The notes beneath the pieces are model-generated. The model was given only the letters and a program-made list of their open reading frames with translations. It did not search any database and was not told the DNA's origin. Both the position numbers and the translations under genes were made by a program. A stretch of 64,000 bases of DNA from Massilia sp. 9I. GTDB lineage: Bacteria; Pseudomonadota; Gammaproteobacteria; Burkholderiales; Burkholderiaceae_D. The stretch lies in assembly GCF_902506415.1 (NCBI RefSeq), contig NZ_LR733275.1, positions 4,626,176-4,690,175 of the forward strand, given 5' to 3'. Positions 1-8,546 of the stretch are shown here, one piece after another; position 1 is the stretch's first letter, and each line of letters starts with the position of its first letter.

Positions 1-488
1 CGGCGCAGCGCCGCCTTGACCACTTCGCGCGGATAGACGCTGGTATGCGTCAGCGTGCCGCGGAACATCTCTTCGTAGTTGATCAGGCGGTTCTTGACGT
101 CCAGGAACAGCACGACGAAGGATTCATGTGCCTGCAGCGCGAACTGGTGGCGCAGGTAGCTCCGCACCGCTTCCGGCGAACACATGCCTTCGCGCTCGAA
201 TTCCTCGGCCACGGCGCGCCGGGTCAGCTCCACCGCCGCCTGCAGCTGGGCGTACTTGGCCGGCCCCAGCCCGTGCAGGGCGCCGAACTCGCTCGACGTT
301 GCGTGCAGCAGCCGGTGCAGCGAGCCGAAATGGTCGAGCATGTCGCGCGCCAGCGCCACCGCGCTCTTGCCCGTCACTCCCACGCGCAGGAAGATGGCCA
401 GCAGTTCGCTGTCCGACAGGGCGCCGGGACCGCCGCGCAGCAGCCGTTCGCGCGGGCGTTGCTCTTCCGGCCATTCAGTGATCCTCAT
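1..488 (-). CDS. radC: DNA repair protein RadC, N-terminal part (cut by window edge)
   Basis: The visible 162 residues begin MRITEWPEEQRPRERLLRGG and match the start of RadC/YicR proteins: an N-terminal helix-hairpin-helix-like region (ALHGLGPAKYAQLQAA) followed by the start of the JAB1/MPN-like domain (SFVVLFLDVKNRLINYEEMFRGTL). The metal-binding HxH...D part lies beyond the left edge. The family was named for a radiation-sensitivity locus, but its biochemical role is not settled. The ATG at 488 is preceded on the minus strand by AAGGA at good spacing. It diverges from fkpB, an arrangement I know from other betaproteobacteria. Confidence 0.93.
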   Translation of the reverse strand, partial: MRITEWPEEQRPRERLLRGGPGALSDSELLAIFLRVGVTGKSAVALARDMLDHFGSLHRLLHATSSEFGALHGLGPAKYAQLQAAVELTRRAVAEEFEREGMCSPEAVRSYLRHQFALQAHESFVVLFLDVKNRLINYEEMFRGTLTHTSVYPREVVKAALR

Positions 489-544
489 TGTCTGATCCTT
501 GCCATAAAAAAGGGCACGCCAAGGCGCGACGGCCAGCGGTGGCT

Positions 545-550
545 TACAAT
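545..550 (+). promoter_or_regulatory. candidate -10 box for fkpB-ispH
   Basis: TACAAT lies 43 bp upstream of the fkpB ATG in the 104-bp gap between radC and fkpB. No convincing -35 hexamer is visible 16-18 bp upstream, so this is only a candidate. Confidence 0.3.
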
Positions 551-592
551 AGCGGTTTGCCCGCAACAGGCCCGCCTGTCATCACAAAGAAC

Positions 593-1036
593 ATGTCCAA
601 CGTCGTCAACGAATCGTCCTACCTGACCCTGCATTATCGGCTGGCCACCGCCGACGGTACTGATCTCATCACTACCTTCAACGGCACCCCGGCCACCTTG
701 CTGCTGGGCCAGGGCCAGCTGGCTCCGTTCCTCGAGCAAAAACTGATCGGCCTGGAGGAGGGGGCGCACCAGACCTTCCAGCTCACCGCCGAGGAAGGCT
801 TTGGCGAGCGCAACCCTGACCTGATCCAGCCGGTGTCGAAGGCGACCCTGGCGGAAAACTCGGTGCCCGATGCCGACTACAAGGTGGGCGAGCTGATCGA
901 GTTCAATGCACCCAAGGGCGGCCGCTTCGCCGGCGTGCTGCTGGAAATGCGCGAGACCACCGCGCTGTTCGACTTCAATCACCCGCTGGCCGGCCAGGCC
1001 CTGCAGTTCGAAGTGAAACTGATTTCGGTTCTGTAA
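593..1036 (+). CDS. fkpB: FKBP-type peptidyl-prolyl cis-trans isomerase (FkpB/SlpA type)
   Basis: This 147-residue cytosolic protein begins MSNVVNESSYLTLHYRLATA. It has the short FKBP fold with the insert-in-flap arrangement of SlpA/FkpB (GQGQLAPFLEQKLIGLEEG, then FGERNPDLIQPV). The family catalyses prolyl isomerisation and acts as a folding helper. I chose the ATG at 593; the frame is open further upstream to 488, but those residues do not look like the family. ispH follows after 14 bp, so the two are probably co-transcribed, as fkpB-ispH are in E. coli. Confidence 0.92.
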   Translation: MSNVVNESSYLTLHYRLATADGTDLITTFNGTPATLLLGQGQLAPFLEQKLIGLEEGAHQTFQLTAEEGFGERNPDLIQPVSKATLAENSVPDADYKVGELIEFNAPKGGRFAGVLLEMRETTALFDFNHPLAGQALQFEVKLISVL

Positions 1037-1050
1037 AACAGGAAACCTTC

Positions 1051-1992
1051 ATGGAAAACGAAATTCTGCTTGCCCAGCCGCGCGGCTTCTGCGCCGGCGT
1101 GGACCGCGCCATCGAGATCGTCGAGCGCGCCCTGCGCCAGTTCGGCGCGCCGATCTACGTGCGCCACGAAATCGTGCACAACGCCTATGTGGTGGAAGAC
1201 CTGCGCAGCAAGGGCGCGATCTTCATCGAGGAGCTCGAGGATGTCCCGGCCGGCAATACCCTGGTGTTCTCGGCCCACGGCGTCTCGAAAGCCGTGCGCC
1301 TGGATGCCGAGGCACGCGGCCTGACCATCTTCGACGCCACCTGTCCGCTGGTGACCAAGGTCCACGTGGAAGTGGCCAAGATGCGCAAGCAGGGCTGCGA
1401 GATCGTCATGATCGGCCACGACGGCCACCCTGAAGTCGAAGGCACCATGGGCCAGGCGGAAGAGGGCATGCACCTGGTCGAGACGGTGGCCGACGTGGCG
1501 ACGCTCCAGGTCAATAACCCGGACCAGCTGGCCTACGTGTCGCAGACCACGCTGTCGGTGGACGACACCGCCGACATCATCGCCGCGCTCAAGGCGCGCT
1601 TCCCGAACATCATCGAGCCGAAGAAGGGCGACATCTGCTACGCCACTACCAACCGCCAGGAAGCCGTCAAGTTTATGGCGCCGCAGGTGGAAGTCGTGGT
1701 CGTGGTCGGCAGCCCGAACAGCTCGAACTCGAACCGCCTGCGCGAAGTGGCGGACAAGATGGGCACCCCGGCCTACATGGTCGACAATGCCGCCGCCATC
1801 GATCCGCAATGGATCGTCGGCAAAAAGCGTATCGGCGTGACCGCCGGCGCCTCGGCGCCGGAAGTGCTGGTGCAGGCCGTGATCGACCGCCTCAAGGAAC
1901 TCGGTGCGGCCAGCGTGCGCGCGCTGGAAGGCGTGGAAGAGCACGTGGTGTTCCCGCTGCCGAAAGGCCTGGACGGCGCCAAGGCTGCGTAA
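1051..1992 (+). CDS. ispH: 4-hydroxy-3-methylbut-2-enyl diphosphate reductase (IspH/LytB)
   Basis: This enzyme carries out the last step of the MEP isoprenoid pathway, reducing HMBPP to IPP and DMAPP with a [4Fe-4S] cluster. The 313-residue protein shows the three cluster cysteines in their family contexts: PRGFCAGVDRAI (Cys14), FDATCPLVTK and KGDICYATTNRQEA. The HEIVHN and SSNSNRLREVA substrate-binding segments are also present. Length is normal for the family. It lies 14 bp downstream of fkpB. Confidence 0.97.
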   Translation: MENEILLAQPRGFCAGVDRAIEIVERALRQFGAPIYVRHEIVHNAYVVEDLRSKGAIFIEELEDVPAGNTLVFSAHGVSKAVRLDAEARGLTIFDATCPLVTKVHVEVAKMRKQGCEIVMIGHDGHPEVEGTMGQAEEGMHLVETVADVATLQVNNPDQLAYVSQTTLSVDDTADIIAALKARFPNIIEPKKGDICYATTNRQEAVKFMAPQVEVVVVVGSPNSSNSNRLREVADKMGTPAYMVDNAAAIDPQWIVGKKRIGVTAGASAPEVLVQAVIDRLKELGAASVRALEGVEEHVVFPLPKGLDGAKAA

Positions 1993-2078
1993 AAATTCGT
2001 CGTATCACTTGTTTTCCGGTGTAAGTTTTCCATTTGCCAAGTTATGATGCTGGCATCGGAAATGAACGCCAGGCCAGA

Positions 2079-2114
2079 CGGCACTGCGGGGCGACCCGGA
2101 GTGCCGTTTTTCTT
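2079..2114 (+). terminator. intrinsic terminator or attenuator between ispH and livH
   Basis: CGGCACT (2079-2085) pairs perfectly with AGTGCCG (2100-2106) and is followed by TTTTTCTT. It sits 86 bp after ispH but only 29 bp before the livH start codon. Any livH promoter must therefore lie upstream of it, or liv transcription must read through it. A TATGAT -10-like box at 2043-2048 is the best candidate, although its -35 is poor. Confidence 0.75.
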
Positions 2115-2142
2115 GGATTGCAACGGGAGAACAAGGCGCACG

Positions 2143-3072
2143 ATGGAAACATTCATCCAACAAATCCTCAACGGGCTGGTGCTGGGCAGTATGTACGCCC
2201 TTGTCGCGCTCGGTTACACCATGGTGTACGGGGTACTCAACCTGATCAACTTCGCCCACGGCGACGTGCTCATGATCGGCGCCATGATCGGCCTGACCAT
2301 CCTGAAGCTGCTGGAAGCCCATGCCCCTGGCCTGCCGGGCTACGTGCAGCTGGCGGTCGCGATCATCGGCGCGATTCCCGTGGCAGTGCTGGTCAACATC
2401 CTGATCGAGCGCGTCGCCTACCGCCGCCTGCGCAATGCGCCGCGCCTGGCGCCCCTGATCACCGCGATCGGCGTGTCGATCCTGCTGCAGACCTTCGCCA
2501 TGATGATCTGGGGCCGCAGCCCGCTGCCCTTCCCGCAGCTGCTCTCGCCCGAACCGGTGTCGATCGGCGGCGCCCTGATTTCGCATACCCAGATCCTGCT
2601 GCTGGTGCTGGCCGCGCTCGCGATGGTCGGCCTGGTGCTGCTGGTCGAGCGCACCCGCATGGGCCGCGCGATGCGCGCCGTGGCCGAAAACCCGCGCGTT
2701 GCCGGCCTGATGGGCGTGGATTCGAACCGCGTAATCGTCGCCACCTTCGCCATCGGCGCCGCGCTGGCCGCGGTGGCGGGCGTGATGTGGGGCGCGAACT
2801 ATGCCTCGATTACATTCACCATGGGCGTGCTGCCGGGCCTGAAGGCCTTCTGCGCCGCGGTGCTGGGCGGGATCGGGAACATCTACGGCGCCATGATCGG
2901 CGGCATCCTGCTGGGCATCATCGAAGCGCTGGGCGCCGGCTACATCGGCGACCTCACCGGCGGCTTCCTGGGCAGCCACTACCAGGACATCTTCGCCTTC
3001 GTCGTGCTGATCCTCGTGTTGACCCTGCGCCCGTCCGGCATCATGGGCGAGCGCGTGGCGGACCGCGCTTGA
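2143..3072 (+). CDS. livH: branched-chain amino acid ABC transporter permease LivH
   Basis: This 309-residue polytopic membrane protein begins METFIQQILNGLVLGSMYAL. It has the LivH hallmark YTMVYGVLNLINFAHGDVLMIG and the C-terminal permease loop (VLGGIGNIYGAMIGG). It forms the inner-membrane channel with LivM and uses the LivG/LivF ATPases. GGGAGA lies 12-17 bp upstream of the chosen ATG; an in-frame start at 2044 would add 33 non-family residues and cross the terminator hairpin. It opens a livHMGF operon that has no periplasmic binding protein in this window, so the substrate could be another amino acid. Confidence 0.93.
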   Translation: METFIQQILNGLVLGSMYALVALGYTMVYGVLNLINFAHGDVLMIGAMIGLTILKLLEAHAPGLPGYVQLAVAIIGAIPVAVLVNILIERVAYRRLRNAPRLAPLITAIGVSILLQTFAMMIWGRSPLPFPQLLSPEPVSIGGALISHTQILLLVLAALAMVGLVLLVERTRMGRAMRAVAENPRVAGLMGVDSNRVIVATFAIGAALAAVAGVMWGANYASITFTMGVLPGLKAFCAAVLGGIGNIYGAMIGGILLGIIEALGAGYIGDLTGGFLGSHYQDIFAFVVLILVLTLRPSGIMGERVADRA

Positions 3073-3091
3073 CGAGGGGAGGACAGACACC

Positions 3092-4303
3092 ATGGCACTC
3101 CTGACTTTCGACGTCCAGCACAAGCCGCGCCAGGCCTATACCAGCATGGCGGTGGTGCTCGTCTTGACACTGGTCTTCCCCTTTATTGCCTCCCAGTTCG
3201 GCAACTCCTGGGTCCGCATCATCGACATCGCGCTGCTGTACATCATGCTGGCGCTGGGCCTGAACATCGTGGTCGGCTTCGCCGGCCTGCTGGATCTCGG
3301 CTATATCGCCTTCTTCGCGGTCGGGGCCTACCTGGTCGGCCTGTTCTCCTCGCCGCAGTTTGCCGCGCTGCTGGAATCCGTCATCTATTATTCGCCGGCG
3401 CTGGGCGAAGCCCTGGTCGCCTTCTTCGGCCCGGAGATCCAGCAGAACGGCATCCACCTGTCGGTGTGGGCGATCGTGCCGCTCGCCGCGCTGGTGGCGG
3501 GCCTGTTCGGTGCATTGCTGGGCGCGCCGACCCTGAAGCTGCGCGGCGACTATCTCGCCATCGTGACGCTCGGCTTCGGCGAGATCATCCGCATCTTCAT
3601 GAACAACCTGAACGACCCGATCAACTTCACCAACGGGCCGCAGGGGATCAACATGATCGACCCGATCCGCGTGTTCGGCGTGTCGCTGGCGGGCGAGGCG
3701 GGGTCGCAGGCCACGGTGCATATCGGGAGCTTCTCGATGCCCTCGGTGAACGCCTACTACTTCCTGTTCCTGGCCTTGACCATTGCGACCATCTTCGTGA
3801 CCTCGCGCCTGCAGCACTCGCGCCTGGGCCGCGCCTGGGTGGCGATCCGCGAGGACGAGATCGCGGCCAAGGCCATGGGCATCAATACGCGCAACGTCAA
3901 GCTGCTCGCCTTTGCCATGGGCGCGAGTTTCGGCGGCGTGGCCGGCGCGATGTTCGGCGCCTTCCAGGGCTTCGTGTCGCCGGAATCGTTCTCGCTGACC
4001 GAATCGATTGCCGTGCTGGCGATGGTGGTGCTGGGCGGGATCGGCCATATCCCCGGCGTGGTGCTGGGCGGCGTGCTGCTGGCGGCGCTGCCGGAAGTGC
4101 TGCGCCACGTGGTGGAGCCGGCGCAGCAGGCGCTGTTCGGCACCGTCGTGATCGAGGCCGAGGTGCTGCGCCAGTTGCTCTACGGCCTGGCGCTGGTCCT
4201 GATCATGCTGGTCAATCCGGCCGGCCTGTGGCCCTCGCCGAACAAGGAAGAGCGGCCCAACGCCGCCCTGGCGCGCGAGGAAGAGGAGGGGGCCAAGGCA
4301 TGA
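3092..4303 (+). CDS. livM: branched-chain amino acid ABC transporter permease LivM
   Basis: This 403-residue permease partners LivH. It has a series of hydrophobic segments, the conserved LGLNIVVGFAGLLDLGYIAFFAVGAY region, KLRGDYLAIVTLGFGEIIRI and VVLGGIGHIPGVVLGG. About 60 extra residues around 90-125 (PALGEALVAFFGPEIQQNG) lengthen a periplasmic or loop region, as is common in proteobacterial LivM. The C-terminus is charged and cytosolic (KEERPNAALAREEEEGAKA). Its stop overlaps the livG start (ATGA), indicating translational coupling. Confidence 0.94.
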   Translation: MALLTFDVQHKPRQAYTSMAVVLVLTLVFPFIASQFGNSWVRIIDIALLYIMLALGLNIVVGFAGLLDLGYIAFFAVGAYLVGLFSSPQFAALLESVIYYSPALGEALVAFFGPEIQQNGIHLSVWAIVPLAALVAGLFGALLGAPTLKLRGDYLAIVTLGFGEIIRIFMNNLNDPINFTNGPQGINMIDPIRVFGVSLAGEAGSQATVHIGSFSMPSVNAYYFLFLALTIATIFVTSRLQHSRLGRAWVAIREDEIAAKAMGINTRNVKLLAFAMGASFGGVAGAMFGAFQGFVSPESFSLTESIAVLAMVVLGGIGHIPGVVLGGVLLAALPEVLRHVVEPAQQALFGTVVIEAEVLRQLLYGLALVLIMLVNPAGLWPSPNKEERPNAALAREEEEGAKA

Positions 4304-5066
4304 GCCAGATCCTTCTCAACATCTCCGGCGTGAACAAGCGCTTCGGCGGCCTGCAGGCGCTGACCGACGTCGGCATCCGCATCGAGCGCGGCCAGATCTA
4401 TGGCCTGATCGGCCCGAACGGCGCCGGCAAGACCACCTTCTTCAACGTGATCACGGGCCTGTACCAGCCGGACAGTGGCAGCTTCGAGCTGGCCGGGAAG
4501 CCATATTCGCCTTCGGCCCCGCACGAGGTGGCCAAGGCGGGGATTGCGCGCACCTTCCAGAATATCCGCCTGTTCGGCGAGATGAGCGCTTTGGAGAACG
4601 TGATGGTCGGCCGCCACGTGCGCACCCGCCAGGGCGTGATCGGCGCGATCTTCCGCCACAAGGCGGCGCGCGAAGAAGAAGCGGCGATCCGCCGGCGCGC
4701 CCAGGAGCTGCTGGACTTCGTCGGGATCGGCCAGTTTGGCAACCGCACCGCCAAGTACCTGTCCTACGGCGACCAGCGCCGCCTCGAGATCGCGCGTGCG
4801 CTGGCCACCGATCCGCAGCTGCTGGCGCTGGACGAACCGGCGGCCGGCATGAACGCGACCGAAAAGCTGGCCCTGCGAGAGCTGCTGGTCAAGATCAAGA
4901 ACGAAGGCAAGACCGTGCTGCTGATCGAGCACGACGTCAAGCTGATGATGGGCCTGTGCGACCGCATCACGGTCCTCGAATATGGCAAGCAGATCGCCGA
5001 AGGCTTGCCGGCCGAGATCCAGAAGAACGAAGCCGTGATCAAGGCCTACCTCGGCGGAGCGCACCA

Positions 5067-5070
<4 letters not shown>
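4300..5070 (+). CDS. livG: branched-chain amino acid ABC transporter ATPase LivG
   Basis: This 256-residue ABC ATPase has Walker A GPNGAGKTT, the LivG-type RTFQNIRLFGEMSALENVMVG stretch, signature LSYGDQRRLEIARAL, Walker B LLALDEPAAGMN and the H-loop LIEHDVK. It drives the LivH/LivM channel from the cytosolic side together with LivF. The ATG at 4300 overlaps the livM stop, and its own stop overlaps the livF start. Confidence 0.95.
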
Positions 5071-5789
<719 letters not shown>

Positions 5790-5811
5790 GCGGTCGGCTT
5801 CGCCGAAAAAC

Positions 5812-5844
5812 AAAAAAGCCGGAACCTTACCGTTCCGGCTTTTC
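5812..5844. terminator. bidirectional terminator between livF and the phasin gene
   Basis: AGCCGGAAC (5817-5825) pairs perfectly with GTTCCGGCT (5832-5840) around a 6-nt loop. An A-tract lies on the left and a T-tract on the right, so it can terminate both livF (+) and the convergent phasin gene (-). Confidence 0.9.
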
Positions 5845-5862
5845 TATTTGACGAGTCGCAGC

Positions 5863-6447
5863 TTAGGCGGCGGCCGATTGGGTCGCAGCAGTAGCAGTCG
5901 CAGTAGCCTTGCGAGCAGTCGCCGAAAACTGGCTCACTGCAGCGTTGACGTTGTTTTCGATTGCTTCGGCAGCCTGCTTGCTGGTCTTGCTGAACTGCTC
6001 GTAGCCGGCGTTGGCGTTGCTGATCACGGTCTTGACGGCGGCAACGAAGGTTTCCGAACCGGCCGGGGCGTTCTTGCTCACTTCGTCGACCAGGGCGATG
6101 ACCTTGCGGTTGGTTTCGACGATCTGGCTTTCGGCGGCCTTCGAGAACTCGGCGCCGGTGCCCGAAGCGATGGCGGCCAGCTGGCGGTTATACGACAGGG
6201 CTTTTTCAGCGGTCGGCTGGGCCTGCGAAGCGGTCAGCGAGAAGAACTCTTGCGGGTCCTTGGCGCCCAGCAGCTGGCGGGCGACGTTCGACGAATCTTC
6301 CAGGGTGCTGCGCGCGGTGCTGATGTTCAGGTCGACCAGCTTCTCCATGCCTTCGAAGGTCTTGGCGGTCAGCGAGGACAGCAGGGCAAACTGCGATTCC
6401 AGGTTGGCTTTGGTGGCGTTCGAGAACTGCTCAGGAATTGCAAACAT
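5863..6447 (-). CDS. phaP: phasin family protein (PHA granule-associated)
   Basis: This 194-residue, Ala-rich, helical protein begins MFAIPEQFSNATKANLESQFALL and carries the Phasin_2 pattern (TFEGMEKLVDLNISTARSTLEDSSNVARQLLGAKDPQEFFSL). Phasins coat polyhydroxyalkanoate granules. The C-terminus is low-complexity (ARKATATATAATQSAAA). The ATG at 6447 follows a GGAG ribosome-binding site (minus-strand CTTTTGGAGAACCACATG); the longer open frame upstream is not family-like. No PHA synthase or depolymerase gene is nearby. The upstream region carries two dyads, described separately. Confidence 0.9.
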   Translation of the reverse strand: MFAIPEQFSNATKANLESQFALLSSLTAKTFEGMEKLVDLNISTARSTLEDSSNVARQLLGAKDPQEFFSLTASQAQPTAEKALSYNRQLAAIASGTGAEFSKAAESQIVETNRKVIALVDEVSKNAPAGSETFVAAVKTVISNANAGYEQFSKTSKQAAEAIENNVNAAVSQFSATARKATATATAATQSAAA

Positions 6448-6793
6448 GTGGTTCTCCAAAAGTTCAATGTGTTCAGTGGATGAAATGTTGCTTGGACCGG
6501 TGAGGCAGATTTTTTCCGTCGTCTTGCAACGAAACTCTTTTTTGTGCACCGCAACAGGGCAAATTTTCAACCAAGTTTCAGGGGGAGTCAAGCAGATTTG
6601 ATGCGATGCACCATAAAGTGTGCATAAATTTCTTGAATGCATTGATTACAAGAAATTTCAAGGACTTACATTTGATTTAACGCAAGAAACATGCGCCCGG
6701 TAAGGGCAGGCGAAGCCGGGCGCGCCAACATGCTAGACTAACAAGTCCATCACCAGGCCGAGTCAAGATAAGCTGCTGTGCAGCATTCCATCC
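6448..6793. other. 346-bp divergent intergenic region, phasin / DMT exporter
   Basis: No gene is seen here. It is clearly more AT-rich than its surroundings near 6530-6690. It holds two dyads upstream of the phasin gene and a GC-rich hairpin with 8-bp perfect arms (6693-6700 with 6716-6723) that has no T-tract. Confidence 0.7.
6607..6658 (-). promoter_or_regulatory. candidate operator region with two dyads upstream of phasin
   Basis: AAATTTCTTG (6626-6635) and CAAGAAATTT (6649-6658) form a perfect 10-bp inverted repeat with a 13-bp spacer. Next to it, TGCAC (6607-6611) and GTGCA (6620-6624) form a second dyad. They lie 160-210 bp upstream of the phasin ATG. A PHA-responsive repressor of the PhaR kind would be the expected ligand, but that assignment is inference only. 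Confidence 0.45.
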
Positions 6794-7699
6794 ATGTCGC
6801 CCAGCACCCGAACAAACACGCATTCTGGCACAAGCGGCTCCTGGCTGTCGCCCGTTCCATTGCTGTTCGTATTCTTGTGGAGCACCGGCTTCATCGTCGC
6901 CAAGCTCGGGCTGCCCTACGCGCCGCCGCTCACCTTCCTGATCCTGCGCTGCCTCGGCGTGCTGGCGGTACTGCTGCCGGTGGTCTTCCTCCTGCGCGCC
7001 CCGTGGCCGCGCGACCGCTTGCTGCACGTTGCAGTTGCGGGCCTGCTGTTGCAGGCCGGCTATCTGGGCGGTGTCTGGGCCGCCATCAAGCTGGGCATGC
7101 CGGCCGGACTCACCGCGCTGATCGTCGGCATGCAGCCGATCCTTACCGCCGCGGCCGCGCCCCTGATCGGCGAACGGGTGCGGCCGCGCCAGTGGATCGG
7201 CTTCGTGCTCGGCCTGTCGGGCGTGGCGCTGGTGGTGCAGGCCAAGCTGCACCTGGCCGGCCTCACTACGGCCGGCATTGTTCTGTGCGTGTTCGCATTG
7301 TTCTGCATCACCGCGGGGACCATGTACCAGCGGCGCTGGTGTCCGAGCTTCGACCTGCGCACCGGCACCGTGATCCAGTTCGGCGCCACCGTGGCCGTGC
7401 TGCTGCCGCTGGCCATCCTGTTCGAGGGCCTGGACCTGCGATTCTCGACCGTCACATGGAGCACGGACTTCATCGTCGCCTGGCTCTGGTCGGTCTTCGC
7501 GCTGTCGATCGGCGCCATCTTTTTATTATTCACCCTGATCCGGCGCAGTCGCGCCACCGAGGTGACCAGCCTGATGTACCTCACGCCGCCCACCACCGCC
7601 GTCATGGCCTGGCTGCTGTTTGGCGAGTCTTTCAGCCCGCTCGCACTGGCCGGCATGGCGATCGCCGTGCTGGGCGTCGCATTTGTCGTTCGAAAATAA
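6794..7699 (+). CDS. EamA/DMT-superfamily transporter
   Basis: This 301-residue protein is made of hydrophobic segments arranged as two EamA repeats. The first begins LLFVFLWSTGFIVAKLGLPYAPPLTFLILR; the second carries the LMYLTPPTTAVMAWLLFGE motif near the C-terminus. Such proteins are inner-membrane exporters of metabolites or amino acids; the substrate cannot be told from the sequence. A Ser/Thr-rich cytosolic N-terminus (about 18 residues) precedes the first membrane segment. The nitroreductase gene follows after 11 bp, so the two are probably one transcript. Confidence 0.9.
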   Translation: MSPSTRTNTHSGTSGSWLSPVPLLFVFLWSTGFIVAKLGLPYAPPLTFLILRCLGVLAVLLPVVFLLRAPWPRDRLLHVAVAGLLLQAGYLGGVWAAIKLGMPAGLTALIVGMQPILTAAAAPLIGERVRPRQWIGFVLGLSGVALVVQAKLHLAGLTTAGIVLCVFALFCITAGTMYQRRWCPSFDLRTGTVIQFGATVAVLLPLAILFEGLDLRFSTVTWSTDFIVAWLWSVFALSIGAIFLLFTLIRRSRATEVTSLMYLTPPTTAVMAWLLFGESFSPLALAGMAIAVLGVAFVVRK

Positions 7700-7710
7700 G
7701 GAGACCCTCC

Positions 7711-8406
7711 ATGATTACCAGCCCCCAGCAGGAAGCCGTCGATGCGGCCATCACCGCGCGCCACTCGATCCGCGCTTTCCTGGACAAGCCGGTCGAGCGC
7801 GCCGACATCGAGCGCATCCTCGCGGTGGCGGCACGGGCGCCGTCCGGCACCAATACGCAGCCGTGGAAGGTCTACGTGTTGACGGGGCAGGCGCGCCAGG
7901 ACCTGAGCGACGCGATCCTGGCGGTGAATGCCGATCCGGAGCAGGCGCGCCAGCACACCGAGGAATACGCCTACTACCCGCGGGAGTGGGTCTCGCCCTA
8001 CGTCGACCGGCGCCGCAAGGTGGGCTGGGACCTGTACACGCTGCTCGGCCTGACGCGCGACAACAAGGCCGGCATGGCGGCCCAGCATGCGCGCAACTAC
8101 CGCTTCTTCGACGCACCGGTAGGCCTGATCTTCACCATCGATCGCATCATGGAACAGGGTTCCTGGCTCGATTACGGCATGTTTTTGCAGAACATCATGG
8201 TCGCCGCGCGTGGCCGCGGGCTCGATACCTGTCCGCAGGCGGCCTTCACACAGTATCACCGCGTGATTGCGCAACAGCTCGGGTTGCCGGAAAATGAAAT
8301 GGTGGTGTGCGGCATGGCGCTCGGCTGGGCCGACCCTGCCTGCATAGAAAATTCCCTGGTGACAGAGCGTGTTCCTGTTCAAGATTTCGCTCAGTTCCGG
8401 GAATAA
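7711..8406 (+). CDS. nitroreductase family protein (FMN-dependent)
   Basis: This 231-residue protein has the nitroreductase fold signature: RHSIRAFLDKPVERADIERILAVAARAPSGTNTQPW at the FMN site, a middle segment GSWLDYGMFLQNIMVAARGRGLDTCPQAAF, and VVCGMALGWAD near the end. The family uses FMN and NAD(P)H to reduce nitro groups, quinones or enones; the physiological substrate is unknown. The start at 7711 follows AAGGAGA. It lies 11 bp after the DMT exporter gene. Confidence 0.92.
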   Translation: MITSPQQEAVDAAITARHSIRAFLDKPVERADIERILAVAARAPSGTNTQPWKVYVLTGQARQDLSDAILAVNADPEQARQHTEEYAYYPREWVSPYVDRRRKVGWDLYTLLGLTRDNKAGMAAQHARNYRFFDAPVGLIFTIDRIMEQGSWLDYGMFLQNIMVAARGRGLDTCPQAAFTQYHRVIAQQLGLPENEMVVCGMALGWADPACIENSLVTERVPVQDFAQFRE

Positions 8407-8546
8407 AATCTGACGTAAATACTTGATTGATAAGGAATGTCGTTTTTCAGAACGTTGCCGCACGGAATATAACTTTCGCTTGCGATCAGGCCTCGTTCAG
8501 CTAAACTGCATTCCGTATCTCATCAGTTTGCGTCGAAGGGTTCCAG

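Noticed and set aside
6693..6723. GC-rich hairpin between phasin and the DMT gene as a terminator
   Set aside because: The arms are perfect, but neither side has a T-tract and both flanking genes point away from it.
8418..8460. GATAAGGAATG...CGTTTTT upstream of pbpG resembles the cysT-type box
   Set aside because: The spacing between half-sites is shorter and the GCAAA arm is missing. It does not fit the 24-bp pattern shared by the other three sites.
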